Positions 18,190-26,488 of a stretch of DNA of 64,000 bases are shown here, piece after piece. A program made the position numbers and the translations under genes. How positions within the stretch are numbered: position 1 is the first letter of the stretch; each line of letters begins with the position of its first letter. The DNA is from CANKHA01 sp034668825 (GTDB taxonomy: Bacteria > Pseudomonadota > Alphaproteobacteria > Rhizobiales > Xanthobacteraceae), in NCBI GenBank assembly GCA_034668825.1, contig JAXDOR010000074.1, forward strand, positions 1 to 64,000, given 5' to 3'. The notes beneath the pieces were generated by a model, which saw only the letters and a program-made list of their open reading frames with translations, was not told the DNA's origin and made no database searches.

Positions 18190-18810
18190 TCAGGCCGTTT
18201 CCTTGGCCTTGCTGACGAGGTATCTCTGCATGAGTTCAGCAGTGAGCACGACCTTCGGGTCATACTCGGGCGCATCTTCGAGTTGCTCAAGATCGTTGAG
18301 CCCGCAATTTTTGTAGATGCGGTTGATCGCCGAGATGAGCCGCGCCGGACGCTCCGGGCTGGCATTGAAATGCTGATGGATGGTGTTCGGCGGGATATAG
18401 ATCATGTCGCCCGCCTCCCACTCGAAGCGTTTGATGTCATTCACCGGCGTCCAGCGATAAGTGTCGGTAATTTCAACATCGCAGTCCTGATGCAGATCGT
18501 AGCCGCGCCCTTCCACGACATACAGGCATTCTTCCGCCAGATGCCGGTGCTTGCCTGAGCGGCTGCCTGGCGGAATGAATTGCATATAGGCGTCGACCGT
18601 CTCCATGCGCGTATTCATCTGCGCGTTCAGCAGGTGCTTCAGCAAACCCTGCCGCGACATCTCCCAAGGCATGTCTTCCGGATGCACGATCTTCTTGCGC
18701 AGCGCGTTGCGCGCCGGCTGTTCCGTGGCTTCCTCGAGAAGCCCTTGATAGAATTTCTCGTTCAGCGTGCCGCGCATCCACGTTTTTGATTCATCCCACC
18801 CCATCGACAA
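18190..18810 (-). CDS. Cupin-domain protein (cassette cupin B)
   Basis: 206-aa single-domain cupin. Motif 1 is GKHRHLAEECLYVVEGRG (metal ligands H-x-H-x4-E) and motif 2 is AGDMIYIPPNTIHQHFNAS with the fourth ligand histidine, so a mononuclear metal site looks intact. An N-terminal helical region (about 1-70) precedes the barrel. It shares the IHQHFNAS signature and general layout with the next gene upstream, implying duplicated or partner subunits. Possible roles are a dioxygenase, isomerase or sugar/aromatic-acid enzyme; nothing narrows it further. Confidence 0.75.
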   Translation of the reverse strand: MSMGWDESKTWMRGTLNEKFYQGLLEEATEQPARNALRKKIVHPEDMPWEMSRQGLLKHLLNAQMNTRMETVDAYMQFIPPGSRSGKHRHLAEECLYVVEGRGYDLHQDCDVEITDTYRWTPVNDIKRFEWEAGDMIYIPPNTIHQHFNASPERPARLISAINRIYKNCGLNDLEQLEDAPEYDPKVVLTAELMQRYLVSKAKETA

Positions 18811-18853
18811 CCCTCGTTGTTGGCACCATTGCGCCGGTCGTTATCGCCTGAAT

Positions 18854-19411
18854 TTAATCGGACGGATGATTGTAGTTTTCTTCGCTTTCCCTCGGCACGA
18901 AGTTGCCTTGCGTCGGCGACGGATGCTTCGGACGCGGCTCCACTACGTCTTGAAACAGCATGTTCATGAAAAGATACATAGGCTTGGTCTTGAGCACCAA
19001 GGCGCGGGCCGGCTCCTTCTCACTGGCATTGAAGTGCTGATGCACGCAGTTGTTATGCACAATGGCGACGTCGCCGGCCTTCCAGTCGTAGCGAATGCCA
19101 TCGTGGATCTCGTAGCCGGCGCCATCGAGAATGTAGAACGCCGCCTCGTTGACATGCCCATGCTTCGGCGTCTTGCCGCCCGGCGCATATTCCTCAAGAT
19201 GGATGTGCAGCGTCTGCGTCAGGCCATCCTCCGGCTCGACATAATGCCGGCCGAAATGCTGCGGGCCGCCCATCATCTGCCGGTCGCTGCTCTTGACCAC
19301 CCGCGGCATCGCCCGCAGCCGGTCGAGCTCATCCTTGAGGCCGTAGGTGCCTTTCAGCGCACGAACGAACACCCGGTCCGGGCTGTTTGGATCCAGCGTT
19401 TTGTTGCCCAT
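18854..19411 (-). CDS. Cupin-domain protein (cassette cupin A)
   Basis: 185-aa cupin, paralogous to the gene 43 bases downstream. Motif 1 TPKHGHVNEAAFYILDGAG (H-x-H-x3-E) and motif 2 GDVAIVHNNCVHQHFNAS keep three to four metal ligands. It lacks the long N-terminal extension of its partner. An AAGG lies about 10 bases before the ATG at 19411. It is the first gene of the cassette, 72 bases after the lptM stop, so it may be read from the argH-lptM promoter or its own. Confidence 0.75.
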   Translation of the reverse strand: MGNKTLDPNSPDRVFVRALKGTYGLKDELDRLRAMPRVVKSSDRQMMGGPQHFGRHYVEPEDGLTQTLHIHLEEYAPGGKTPKHGHVNEAAFYILDGAGYEIHDGIRYDWKAGDVAIVHNNCVHQHFNASEKEPARALVLKTKPMYLFMNMLFQDVVEPRPKHPSPTQGNFVPRESEENYNHPSD

Positions 19412-19483
19412 GACTTGTTACCTTCTCAGCAGATTGATTGATGCACGATATCTTGGAAAGCTGAACCGCGTCAGACGCGCAGG

Positions 19484-19774
19484 TCAGTCGATAAACCAAT
19501 CGAGGAACAGGGACTTTTTTGCCCCCTTTGGCGCGATCGGCTCGCCGTTGATGCCGAAGGCCTCGCCCGACGCCGGCTTCGCAGGGGTCGCCAACGGATT
19601 TAATCCCGCTGTTCCACCCGGCCGTTGCGGCGCAGCCTCCACAGGTTCGGCAACCGAAGCCGAAGGTGGCGGATCGAGTGGCCCTTTACGGCCACAGCCG
19701 GCAAGACCGAGCGTTGCGACAAGCGCGGCAAGCACGGCGAGATTGGCAAATCGGCGTTCAGCGAAAGGGGTCAC
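19484..19774 (-). CDS. lptM: LPS translocon maturation chaperone-like lipoprotein LptM (YifL)
   Basis: Small lipoprotein whose enteric counterpart helps mature the LptDE lipopolysaccharide translocon. The start is a GTG at 19774, fixed by AGGAG seven bases upstream; it gives a signal peptide (RRFANLAVLAALVATLGLAG) and the lipobox LAGC, then the family motif CGRKGPLDPPP. The 96-aa tail is proline/alanine rich and ends SLFLDWFID. A longer open frame reaches into argH but has no ribosome site. It follows argH on the same strand by 89 bases, the usual order. Confidence 0.85.
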   Translation of the reverse strand: MTPFAERRFANLAVLAALVATLGLAGCGRKGPLDPPPSASVAEPVEAAPQRPGGTAGLNPLATPAKPASGEAFGINGEPIAPKGAKKSLFLDWFID

Positions 19775-19863
19775 GAAAAGGCTCCTGAATCGGCGGCACC
19801 ATAGCAGATCGATGGTGAGAGAGGCGAGAGCCTGGGCGCCTTGCACTCTTAAGCAACATGCCT

Positions 19864-21255
19864 TCACCCCTGCGCTTTCTCTAGCTTTTTCAGCCACCTT
19901 TTGGCCGCTGCCCGCACGTTCTTTGGCGCGGTACCACCGTAGCTCGTCCGGCTCTTCACCGAACTATCGACCGACAACACACCGAAGACCTCTGCGGTTA
20001 TTCGCGGTTCCACCGCGCGCATGGCATCGAGCGACAGCCGATGCAGCGGCGTTCCCGTTTCCGACGCCTTGGCCACGATCCGGCCGGCGACCTGATGCGC
20101 CTCGCGGAACGGTAGGTTCAACTTGCGCACCAGCCAGTCGGCGAGATCGGTCGCGGTGGCATAGCCGTCTCCCGCCGCTTTCTTCATGCGCGCCGTATCG
20201 GGTTCAAGGTCGCGCGCCATGCCGGTCATTGCCGCAACCGAAAGGCTCAACGCCGAGAGCGCGTCCATGGCGCCTTCCTTGTCCTCCTGCATGTCCTTTT
20301 GATAGGCGAGCGGCAGACCTTTCATCACCATCAGCAACGCATTCAATGCGCCGACAATGCGGCCGGTCTTGGCGCGCACCAGTTCGGCGGCATCCGGATT
20401 GCGCTTCTGCGGCATGATCGAAGAGCCGGTTGTGAACTTGTCGGAAAGCTTCGCTAGCCCGACCAGCGGCGAGGTCCAAAGAACGATCTCCTCGGCAAAG
20501 CGCGACAGATGCACGGCCGTTATCGAAGCCGCCGCCAGCGTCTCCAGCACGAAATCCCGGTCGGACACGGCATCGAGCGAGTTCGCCGCCGGGCGATCGA
20601 AACCCAATGTCTTCGCGGTCATGTCGCGATCCAGCGGAAACGACGTCCCGGCAAGCGCAGCGGCGCCCAGCGGACATTCATTGAGCCGCGCCCGCGTGTC
20701 GGCAAACCTTCCTCGGTCCCGCGCCGCCATTTCCACATAAGCGAGGAGATGGTGGCCGAAAGTCACCGGCTGCGCGGTTTGCAAATGGGTAAAGCCCGGC
20801 ATCACCGTCGCGGCATGGTCGAGCGCCTTCTCAGCGAGTGCCTGCTGGTAGGCTGCAAGCTCGCGGTCGAGGCCGTCGATCGCGCCCCGCACCCAAAGCC
20901 GGAAATCTGTCGCGACCTGATCATTGCGCGAACGCGCCGTATGCAGCCGGCCGGCGGCAGGGCCGATCAATTCGGCGAGTCGGCTCTCGACATTCATATG
21001 AATGTCTTCGAGCGCGCGTTTGAATGCGAAGGTGCCGCCTTCGATCTCCGCCAGGACCGTATCTAACCCTTGAGCGATTTTTTCCGCGTCGTCCGCCGTG
21101 ATAATGCCTTGCTTGGCGAGCATGGCTGCATGGGCCTTGGACGCGAGGATGTCCTCGCGGAAAAGGTGCCGGTCAAAGTTGATGGAGGCGTTGATCTCCT
21201 CCATGATGGCATCGGGGCCGGAGGCAAAACGCCCGCCCCACATTTTGTTGGTCAT
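19864..21255 (-). CDS. argH: Argininosuccinate lyase ArgH
   Basis: Last step of arginine synthesis (argininosuccinate to arginine plus fumarate), cytoplasmic homotetramer. The 463-aa product starts MTNKMWGGRF, as ArgH proteins do. It carries the fumarase/aspartase superfamily signature GSSIMPQKRNPD in the mobile loop with the catalytic serine, plus TARSRNDQVATDFRLW and GFTHLQTAQPVTFGHH. The ATG at 21255 is preferred over the open extension to 21303. Divergent from the tlpA-like gene by 39 bases. Confidence 0.95.
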   Translation of the reverse strand: MTNKMWGGRFASGPDAIMEEINASINFDRHLFREDILASKAHAAMLAKQGIITADDAEKIAQGLDTVLAEIEGGTFAFKRALEDIHMNVESRLAELIGPAAGRLHTARSRNDQVATDFRLWVRGAIDGLDRELAAYQQALAEKALDHAATVMPGFTHLQTAQPVTFGHHLLAYVEMAARDRGRFADTRARLNECPLGAAALAGTSFPLDRDMTAKTLGFDRPAANSLDAVSDRDFVLETLAAASITAVHLSRFAEEIVLWTSPLVGLAKLSDKFTTGSSIMPQKRNPDAAELVRAKTGRIVGALNALLMVMKGLPLAYQKDMQEDKEGAMDALSALSLSVAAMTGMARDLEPDTARMKKAAGDGYATATDLADWLVRKLNLPFREAHQVAGRIVAKASETGTPLHRLSLDAMRAVEPRITAEVFGVLSVDSSVKSRTSYGGTAPKNVRAAAKRWLKKLEKAQG

Positions 21256-21294
21256 GACACGTCCATCGCCACGTCCACCAAGGTTTGGCAGACG

Positions 21295-21963
21295 ATGACA
21301 CATCGATCTGACGGCATTGCGGCCCGCCCAAGCTACCGCCGGCTTATGCTGGTTGCCGGAACCATGATCGCCCTCTTGGCGGGGCTCACGGCGGTATACG
21401 GGATCGGCGGGTTCCAGCGCAATGCGGAGGCCGCTCCAACCTGCGAAGCCGCGGTTGAAAAAGCCAGTCGGCTAGCACCTTTGGCACGTGGCGAAGTGGC
21501 CGCGGTTACGATTGCGACCAAACCTCTCCGCGTGCCCAGCTTGGCCTTCGAAGATGCTCAAGGCCAGCGGCATACCATCGAGGACTGGCGCGGCCACACG
21601 GTTCTCCTCAACCTTTGGGCCACCTGGTGCGTGCCCTGCCGCAAGGAAATGCCGGCACTGGACGCGCTCGAAGGCAAGCTCGGCGGGCCCGCCTTCAACG
21701 TTGTCGCCGTCAACATCGATACGCGCAACCTGGAGAAGCCCAAGGCCTGGCTGAACGAGGTGGGCGTGACCCGCCTTTCCTACTATTCGGATTCTAACGC
21801 GAAGATATTCCAGGATCTCAGAAGCGTCGGCCGCGCCTTTGGAATGCCGACGACCATGCTGATCGACCCGGAAGGCTGCGAGCTTGGTACAATCGCCGGA
21901 CCAGCTGAATGGGCGAGCGGCGACGCGTTGAAGCTGATCCAGGCGGCCATCGACAATAACTAG
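21295..21963 (+). CDS. tlpA: TlpA-like thiol:disulfide interchange protein
   Basis: Membrane-anchored periplasmic thioredoxin-fold reductant, in rhizobia linked to cytochrome oxidase copper-site assembly. An N-terminal anchor (about 17-37, LMLVAGTMIALLAGLTAVYG) precedes the thioredoxin domain with LLNLWATWCVPCRKEMP; the CVPC active site is at about residues 111-114. The cis-proline loop GMPTTMLIDPEG is present. 222 aa, typical TlpA length. It is divergent from argH, the conserved rhizobial arrangement. Confidence 0.87.
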   Translation: MTHRSDGIAARPSYRRLMLVAGTMIALLAGLTAVYGIGGFQRNAEAAPTCEAAVEKASRLAPLARGEVAAVTIATKPLRVPSLAFEDAQGQRHTIEDWRGHTVLLNLWATWCVPCRKEMPALDALEGKLGGPAFNVVAVNIDTRNLEKPKAWLNEVGVTRLSYYSDSNAKIFQDLRSVGRAFGMPTTMLIDPEGCELGTIAGPAEWASGDALKLIQAAIDNN

Positions 21964-21996
21964 CTGTGTGCGTTCCGCTTGATGGCGGAACCTACG

Positions 21997-22197
21997 TCAG
22001 ACCGTCATATCGAGATTGCCGCCGATGCCCGCGGCAACGTTGGCAAGGCTGGTCATGTTCCACTGCGCGGCGTCGATGAGCTTGGCGACGGAAGCCACGG
22101 CATCAGCATTCATGCTCATCAATTTAGCAGCGACGGCAAGCTGCACCTGCCCCATGCGAGCGGCGATCAAGCCGGACATGAGCGCGGCGCAATCCAT
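21997..22197 (-). CDS. Putative motility protein, YjfB-like
   Basis: 66-aa protein starting MDCAALMSGLIAARMGQVQLAVAAKLM, which resembles the short YjfB family (MD-aAL-s...Q-q-qvgi-vlk-am) found near motility genes. It is hydrophobic/alanine rich without a clear signal peptide. Its ATG overlaps the stop of the upstream gene (TAATG), implying translational coupling. The family role is not known experimentally; the motility label is inherited. Confidence 0.6.
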   Translation of the reverse strand: MDCAALMSGLIAARMGQVQLAVAAKLMSMNADAVASVAKLIDAAQWNMTSLANVAAGIGGNLDMTV

Positions 22198-22511
22198 TAG
22201 ACTTTCTTGTCGACCTTCTTGGGGTCTTTCTTCACAGGGATCTTGAATTGGGCGGCGAGCTTGTCAGCTTCCGAAAACTTCGCCTTGGTGGCGGCGCGGA
22301 TGCGAGCGATCGCGGCCTTGGCGGCGATATTACCCATGCCAAAAGCTTGGTTCTGCGAAATGTTGGCGAACCTGTTGGCTATGGCTGAGCTCAGGCCGAT
22401 GGAATTTTCTATATCGGCTTGCCGCCTTCCAGCGGCATCTTGCGGCTTTAGCCCGGCCAACAAAGAGCTTCGCAGCCAATCGGCAACATATGGTCCATTG
22501 ATGACAGTCAT
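22197..22511 (-). CDS. Hypothetical protein coupled to the YjfB-like gene
   Basis: 104-aa protein I do not recognise. It has an alanine-rich amphipathic helical middle (NRFANISQNQAFGMGNIAAKAA) and a lysine-rich tail (VKKDPKKVDKKV), with no signal peptide or membrane segment. The short segment around GMGNIAAKAA faintly recalls RebB-type R-body peptides but is too short to count. Coupling to the motility-like gene by TAATG suggests the two act together. Confidence 0.55.
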   Translation of the reverse strand: MTVINGPYVADWLRSSLLAGLKPQDAAGRRQADIENSIGLSSAIANRFANISQNQAFGMGNIAAKAAIARIRAATKAKFSEADKLAAQFKIPVKKDPKKVDKKV

Positions 22512-22587
22512 CGTCTCTACCCCAGCGGTCAGTATAGGGGGAGATCGTTAACAAAATTTGATAGCTAATAAATTATTAACGTCGTGC

Positions 22588-23469
22588 TCACCTGGTCGGC
22601 ACCGGCTTTTCGCCGCGATAGTCGTAGAAGCCGCGCTGGCTCTTGCGGCCAAGCCACCCGGCTTCGACGTATTTCACCAACAGCGGACAGGGCCGATATT
22701 TGGAATCGGCGAGACCCTCGTGCAGCACCTGCATGACCGAGAGACAGGTGTCGAGACCGATGAAATCGGCAAGCTCCAGGGGCCCCATGGGATGATGGGC
22801 GCCGAGGCGCATCGCGGTATCAATTCCCTCGACGTTCCCCACGCCCTCATAGAGCGTGTAGATCGCCTCGTTGATCATCGGCAAGAGGATGCGGTTGACG
22901 ATGAAGGCCGGGAAGTCCTCGGACACCGCGATCGTCTTGCCTAACTTGCTGACGAAAGTCTTGCTGGCTTCGAAGGTGGCGTCGTCGGTGGCAATGCCTC
23001 GGATCAGTTCGACCAGCTCCATCAGCGGCACCGGATTCATGAAGTGGATGCCGATGAACCGTTCGGGCCGGTCGGTTGACGACGCCAGCCGGGTGATCGA
23101 GATCGACGATGTGTTGGTGGCGACGATGGCTTCCGGCTTCAGCACGGCGCAGACGGCTGAGAAAATCTGCCGCTTGACCTGCTCTTGCTCAGTGGCCGTT
23201 TCGATCACAATATCGCAGTCGGCGAGCGCTTCCATAGTCTCCGCCGGGTTGATGCGCGCGAGCGCGCCTTTTCTGTCATCCTCGCTGATGATCTTTTTGC
23301 CGACCTGCCGCGTCATATTGCCGTTGATAGTCGCCAATCCGGCTTTGATGCGGTCGGGCATGACATCGTGCAGCAACACGGGAAAGCCGGCGAGCGCGCA
23401 GACATGGGCAATGCCGTTGCCCATCTGACCGGCGCCGATTACGCCGACGTTACGAATAGGAAGCGCCAT
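22588..23469 (-). CDS. 3-hydroxybutyryl-CoA dehydrogenase
   Basis: NAD(P)-dependent short 3-hydroxyacyl-CoA dehydrogenase, 293 aa. The dinucleotide motif VIGAGQMGNGIAHVCA is at residues 9-24. The catalytic region ATNTSSISITRLA ... FIGIHFMNPVPLMELVELIRG holds the active-site serine and histidine, and DFPAFIVNRILLPMINEAIY the asparagine. This is the single-enzyme type used for butyryl/acetoacetyl-CoA interconversion and PHB-linked metabolism. It ends the etfB-etfA-hbd run on the minus strand, 123 bases after etfA. Confidence 0.9.
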   Translation of the reverse strand: MALPIRNVGVIGAGQMGNGIAHVCALAGFPVLLHDVMPDRIKAGLATINGNMTRQVGKKIISEDDRKGALARINPAETMEALADCDIVIETATEQEQVKRQIFSAVCAVLKPEAIVATNTSSISITRLASSTDRPERFIGIHFMNPVPLMELVELIRGIATDDATFEASKTFVSKLGKTIAVSEDFPAFIVNRILLPMINEAIYTLYEGVGNVEGIDTAMRLGAHHPMGPLELADFIGLDTCLSVMQVLHEGLADSKYRPCPLLVKYVEAGWLGRKSQRGFYDYRGEKPVPTR

Positions 23470-23592
23470 GATTATTCATCCGATCGAAGCCGCGGTCATT
23501 GAGCCGCGATAGAACCTTTTTCTCAGACACCTGAAGCGCTTTTTACGCTGAACCCTGCATGAACAACACCGGGAGGGCCGTATCCATACTCG

Positions 23593-24546
23593 TCAATGGG
23601 CAAGCTTGCCAAGCTCTTCCGCCAGTTCGGGCAGCGCCTGGAACAGGTCCGCCACCAGGCCGTAATCGGCAACCTGAAAGATCGGTGCATCCTCGTCCTT
23701 GTTGATGGCGACGATGACCTTGGAATCCTTCATGCCGGCGAGGTGTTGAATGGCCCCGGAAATGCCGACGGCAATATAGAGATCGGGTGCCACCACTTTG
23801 CCGGTCTGGCCGACCTGCCAGTCGTTCGGCGCATAACCGGCGTCGACGGCCGCGCGCGAAGCGCCGACTGCGGCGCCAAGCTTGTCGGCAACCGGCTCGA
23901 TGTATTTCGTGAAGTTCTCGCGGCTCTGCATTGCACGCCCGCCGGAGATGATGATCTTGGCCGAGGTCAGTTCCGGCCGGTCGAGCTTCGACAGCTCTTC
24001 GCCGATAAACGAGGAGATGGTGGAATCCGCGGCAGCGGCCACGGTTTCGACCGGCGCACTGCTGCCTTCTTTTTCGCCCGTCGCCTGAAATGTGGATGTG
24101 CGCACCGTGATGACTTTCTTGGCATCCTTCGACTTCACAGTCTGAATGGCATTTCCGGCATAGATCGGTCGCTCGAAAGTATCGGAAGAGACCACTTTGA
24201 TGATTTCCGATATCTGCATGACGTCGAGCAGCGCCGCCGCCCGCGGTATGAAATTCTTACTACTCGTCGTCGCCGCCGCGACGATGGCATCGTAAGACGG
24301 AGCCAAGGACACGATCAGCGCCGCCATCGGTTCCGCAAGCATGTGCGCGTAGGGCGCAGCATCAGCGAGCAGGACCTTGGCGACGCCATCAAGTTTTGCC
24401 GCAGCGTCCGCCACCGATTTGCAATCGCTGCCCGCGACCAGCACATGCACCGGCTGACCAAGGGCAATGGCGGCGGTGAGCGCCTTGGCGGTGGCGTCCC
24501 CCAGGCGTTTGTTGTCGTGCTCAGCGATGAGGAGGGTCGGCATCAA
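23593..24546 (-). CDS. etfA: Electron transfer flavoprotein alpha subunit
   Basis: FAD-carrying subunit that passes electrons from acyl-CoA dehydrogenases to ETF:quinone oxidoreductase. The C-terminal FAD domain has AAVGASRAAVDAGYAPNDWQVGQTGKVV (shown in pieces: VGASRAAVDAG, QVGQTGKVV), YIAVGISGAIQH and INKDEDAPIFQVADYGLV, all diagnostic. 317 aa is the normal length. Its ATG overlaps the etfB stop by four bases (ATGA). Confidence 0.95.
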   Translation of the reverse strand: MMPTLLIAEHDNKRLGDATAKALTAAIALGQPVHVLVAGSDCKSVADAAAKLDGVAKVLLADAAPYAHMLAEPMAALIVSLAPSYDAIVAAATTSSKNFIPRAAALLDVMQISEIIKVVSSDTFERPIYAGNAIQTVKSKDAKKVITVRTSTFQATGEKEGSSAPVETVAAAADSTISSFIGEELSKLDRPELTSAKIIISGGRAMQSRENFTKYIEPVADKLGAAVGASRAAVDAGYAPNDWQVGQTGKVVAPDLYIAVGISGAIQHLAGMKDSKVIVAINKDEDAPIFQVADYGLVADLFQALPELAEELGKLAH

Positions 24547-25292
24547 AGAACCCCCGCCTCGTTCTTGAGCTTACTGACAAGCTCCGCAACCGAAGCGACT
24601 TTGACGCCGCTCTTGCGGCGCGCGGGCTCGACGGTTTTCAGCACTTCGAGTCTCGGCGTGATGTCGACGCCGTATGATTCGGGTGTTTTCTCGTCGATAG
24701 GCTTTTTCTTTGCCTTCATGATGTTCGGCAAGCTGGCATAGCGGGGCTCGTTGAGACGCAGATCGGTCGTCACGATTGCCGGCGATTTCAGTTTCACCGT
24801 TTGCAAGCCGCCGTCCACCTCGCGAGTGACCAGCACGTTTTCGCCTTCAATCACGACTTTTGAAGCGAAAGTGCCCTGCGGCCAGCCGAGCAGCGCCGCA
24901 AGCATCTGTCCTGTCTGATTGCAATCGTCATCGATCGCCTGCTTGCCCATGATTACAAGACCCGGCTGTTCCGCCTCGACGATCGCTTTGAGAATCTTGG
25001 CGACGGCAAGCGGCTCTGGCGCAACATCCGTCTTTACCAGAATGCCGCGATCGACGCCCATGGCAAGCGCGGTGCGGATGGTTTCGGCGGCCTGTTGCGG
25101 CCCAATCGAAATCGCGATGATTTCGCTCGCCTTACCTCCTTCCTTCAGACGAATTGCCTCCTCGACCGCGATCTCGTCGAATGGATTCATCGACATCTTG
25201 ACGTTGGCGAGTTCGACGCCCGAGCCGTCCGTCTTCAGACGAATTTTTACGTTGAAATCGACGACCCGTTTCACGGGCACCAGGATTTTCAT
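24543..25292 (-). CDS. etfB: Electron transfer flavoprotein beta subunit
   Basis: AMP-binding partner of EtfA, 249 aa. It starts MKILVPVKRVVDFNVKIR, the standard EtfB N-terminus, and carries the beta-subunit signature around VTREVDGGLQTVKLKSPAIV with LRLNEPRYASLPNIMKAKKK. First gene of the etfBA-hbd operon; 89 bases separate it from the adenosyltransferase gene upstream on the same strand. Confidence 0.95.
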   Translation of the reverse strand: MKILVPVKRVVDFNVKIRLKTDGSGVELANVKMSMNPFDEIAVEEAIRLKEGGKASEIIAISIGPQQAAETIRTALAMGVDRGILVKTDVAPEPLAVAKILKAIVEAEQPGLVIMGKQAIDDDCNQTGQMLAALLGWPQGTFASKVVIEGENVLVTREVDGGLQTVKLKSPAIVTTDLRLNEPRYASLPNIMKAKKKPIDEKTPESYGVDITPRLEVLKTVEPARRKSGVKVASVAELVSKLKNEAGVL

Positions 25293-25381
25293 TGTTTCCC
25301 TTCCCGACTGAACGGGCGAGGAAACCTAAGGGGGCAGCCGAGCGGGGTCAACGAGCATCAAAGCTCCGGCAAGAGCCGCAG

Positions 25382-25960
25382 TCAGCGATTTTCCCCCGGC
25401 ACCCAAAGTATGTCCCCGGCCCCCTTGTTATTGGCATGGCGGCTGGCCACGAACAGGAAGTCGGAAAGCCGGTTGATGTATTTCAGTGCGGGCGCCGAGA
25501 CGCTCTCGCCCGGTTTGTCGGCAAGCTCCACCATCAGGCGTTCGACGCGGCGGCAGATCGTTCGCGCCAGATGCAGATAAGCTGCGGCCGGTGTGCCTCC
25601 CGGCAACACGAAGGAGCGTAGCGGCGCGAGTTCCGCATTAAGCAGGTCGATCTCCTGCTCGAGCCGCGTCACCTGCGCCTCGGTGACGGACAGCCGCGCC
25701 CCGCCAGGCCCTTTTCCCTTATCGGGCATGCACAGATCGGCCTCGACATCAAACAGGTCGTTCTGGATGCGGGCCAGCATGGCATCGAGCTGCGCATCCT
25801 CCGCGGTATGCAGCCGCGCCAGTCCGATAACGGCGTTAGCCTCGTCGGCCGTGCCGTAAGCAGCGATGCGCAGATCATATTTCTTGCGGCGCTCGCCGGT
25901 GCCGAGAGCGGTGGTGCCCTCGTCGCCGGTGCGGGTATAGATGCGGTTGAGGACGACCAT
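25382..25960 (-). CDS. pduO: Cob(I)alamin adenosyltransferase, PduO type
   Basis: Makes adenosylcobalamin for B12-dependent mutases. The N-terminal ATP site YTRTGDEGTTALGTGERRKK and the C-terminal AAYLHLARTICRRVERLMVEL helix with the conserved arginines are intact; 192 aa. The genome context (etfBA, hbd, probable mcd) suggests the coenzyme serves ethylmalonyl-CoA or methylmalonyl-CoA mutase, an inference, as no mutase gene lies in the window. Confidence 0.92.
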   Translation of the reverse strand: MVVLNRIYTRTGDEGTTALGTGERRKKYDLRIAAYGTADEANAVIGLARLHTAEDAQLDAMLARIQNDLFDVEADLCMPDKGKGPGGARLSVTEAQVTRLEQEIDLLNAELAPLRSFVLPGGTPAAAYLHLARTICRRVERLMVELADKPGESVSAPALKYINRLSDFLFVASRHANNKGAGDILWVPGENR

Positions 25961-26040
25961 GGCTGTCTCGGCGCTTCCCGAATTCGGAATAAGGTCTATC
26001 CTATCGGGTGCTCCCGCGGAACGACAAACGGAGAAATCGC

Positions 26041-26235
26041 ATGCGTTTCATCCTGCTCGCCATCGCCGCCTTGTTTATGCTGATGCCCGCGTCGCCATCC
26101 TCAGCAGCGGGCAAGGCCTCTGCAGCGGCGTCCGCAAAAGCCAAGCCGGCGCTTGCGTCATCAGCGAAAAAGAAAAAGGCTAAAACGAAGCCGGCCGAAA
26201 AGGTGCAATATCTGCGCGCGGCACCGAGCCGATAG
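26041..26235 (+). CDS. Small exported lysine/alanine-rich protein
   Basis: 64-aa product with a clear signal peptide (MRFILLAIAALFMLMPASPSSAA) and a mature part made of alanine, lysine, serine and proline (KKKKAKTKPAEK), ending AAPSR. GGAG lies 10 bases before the ATG. It is divergent from the adenosyltransferase gene and convergent with the HIG1-like gene (8-base gap). Low-complexity basic periplasmic peptides of this kind are common in Rhizobiales; no function is known. Confidence 0.6.
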   Translation: MRFILLAIAALFMLMPASPSSAAGKASAAASAKAKPALASSAKKKKAKTKPAEKVQYLRAAPSR

Positions 26236-26243
26236 CTGCGGCG

Positions 26244-26435
26244 TCAGCCTCGGGCGGCCCAGATTGCGGCCATAATGACGATGACCGCGATGAATTGCAG
26301 CAGAACGCGCCAGCGCATCAGGTTCTGTGAAGTATTAGGAGAGCCGCCTCGCATCATGTTGTAGAGGCCAAGCAACAGCACGACGGCGACGGCGCCGACC
26401 GCAATGGGAACTGCATAGTCAAATAAGCTGGACAT
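26244..26435 (-). CDS. Twin-transmembrane HIG1-domain protein
   Basis: 63-aa inner-membrane protein with two helices (about 8-25 and 44-60) joined by the conserved loop LYNMMRGGSPNTSQNLMRWR, the hallmark of bacterial HIG1-like proteins. Mitochondrial relatives tune respiratory supercomplexes; the bacterial role is unproven. It often neighbours the adenosyltransferase in Rhizobiales, as here. Confidence 0.82.
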   Translation of the reverse strand: MSSLFDYAVPIAVGAVAVVLLLGLYNMMRGGSPNTSQNLMRWRVLLQFIAVIVIMAAIWAARG

Positions 26436-26488
26436 TGCCCGCTCTCTCTTAGCACGCCCCCGGCGCCGCGGGCTATCATCCGAGACCG

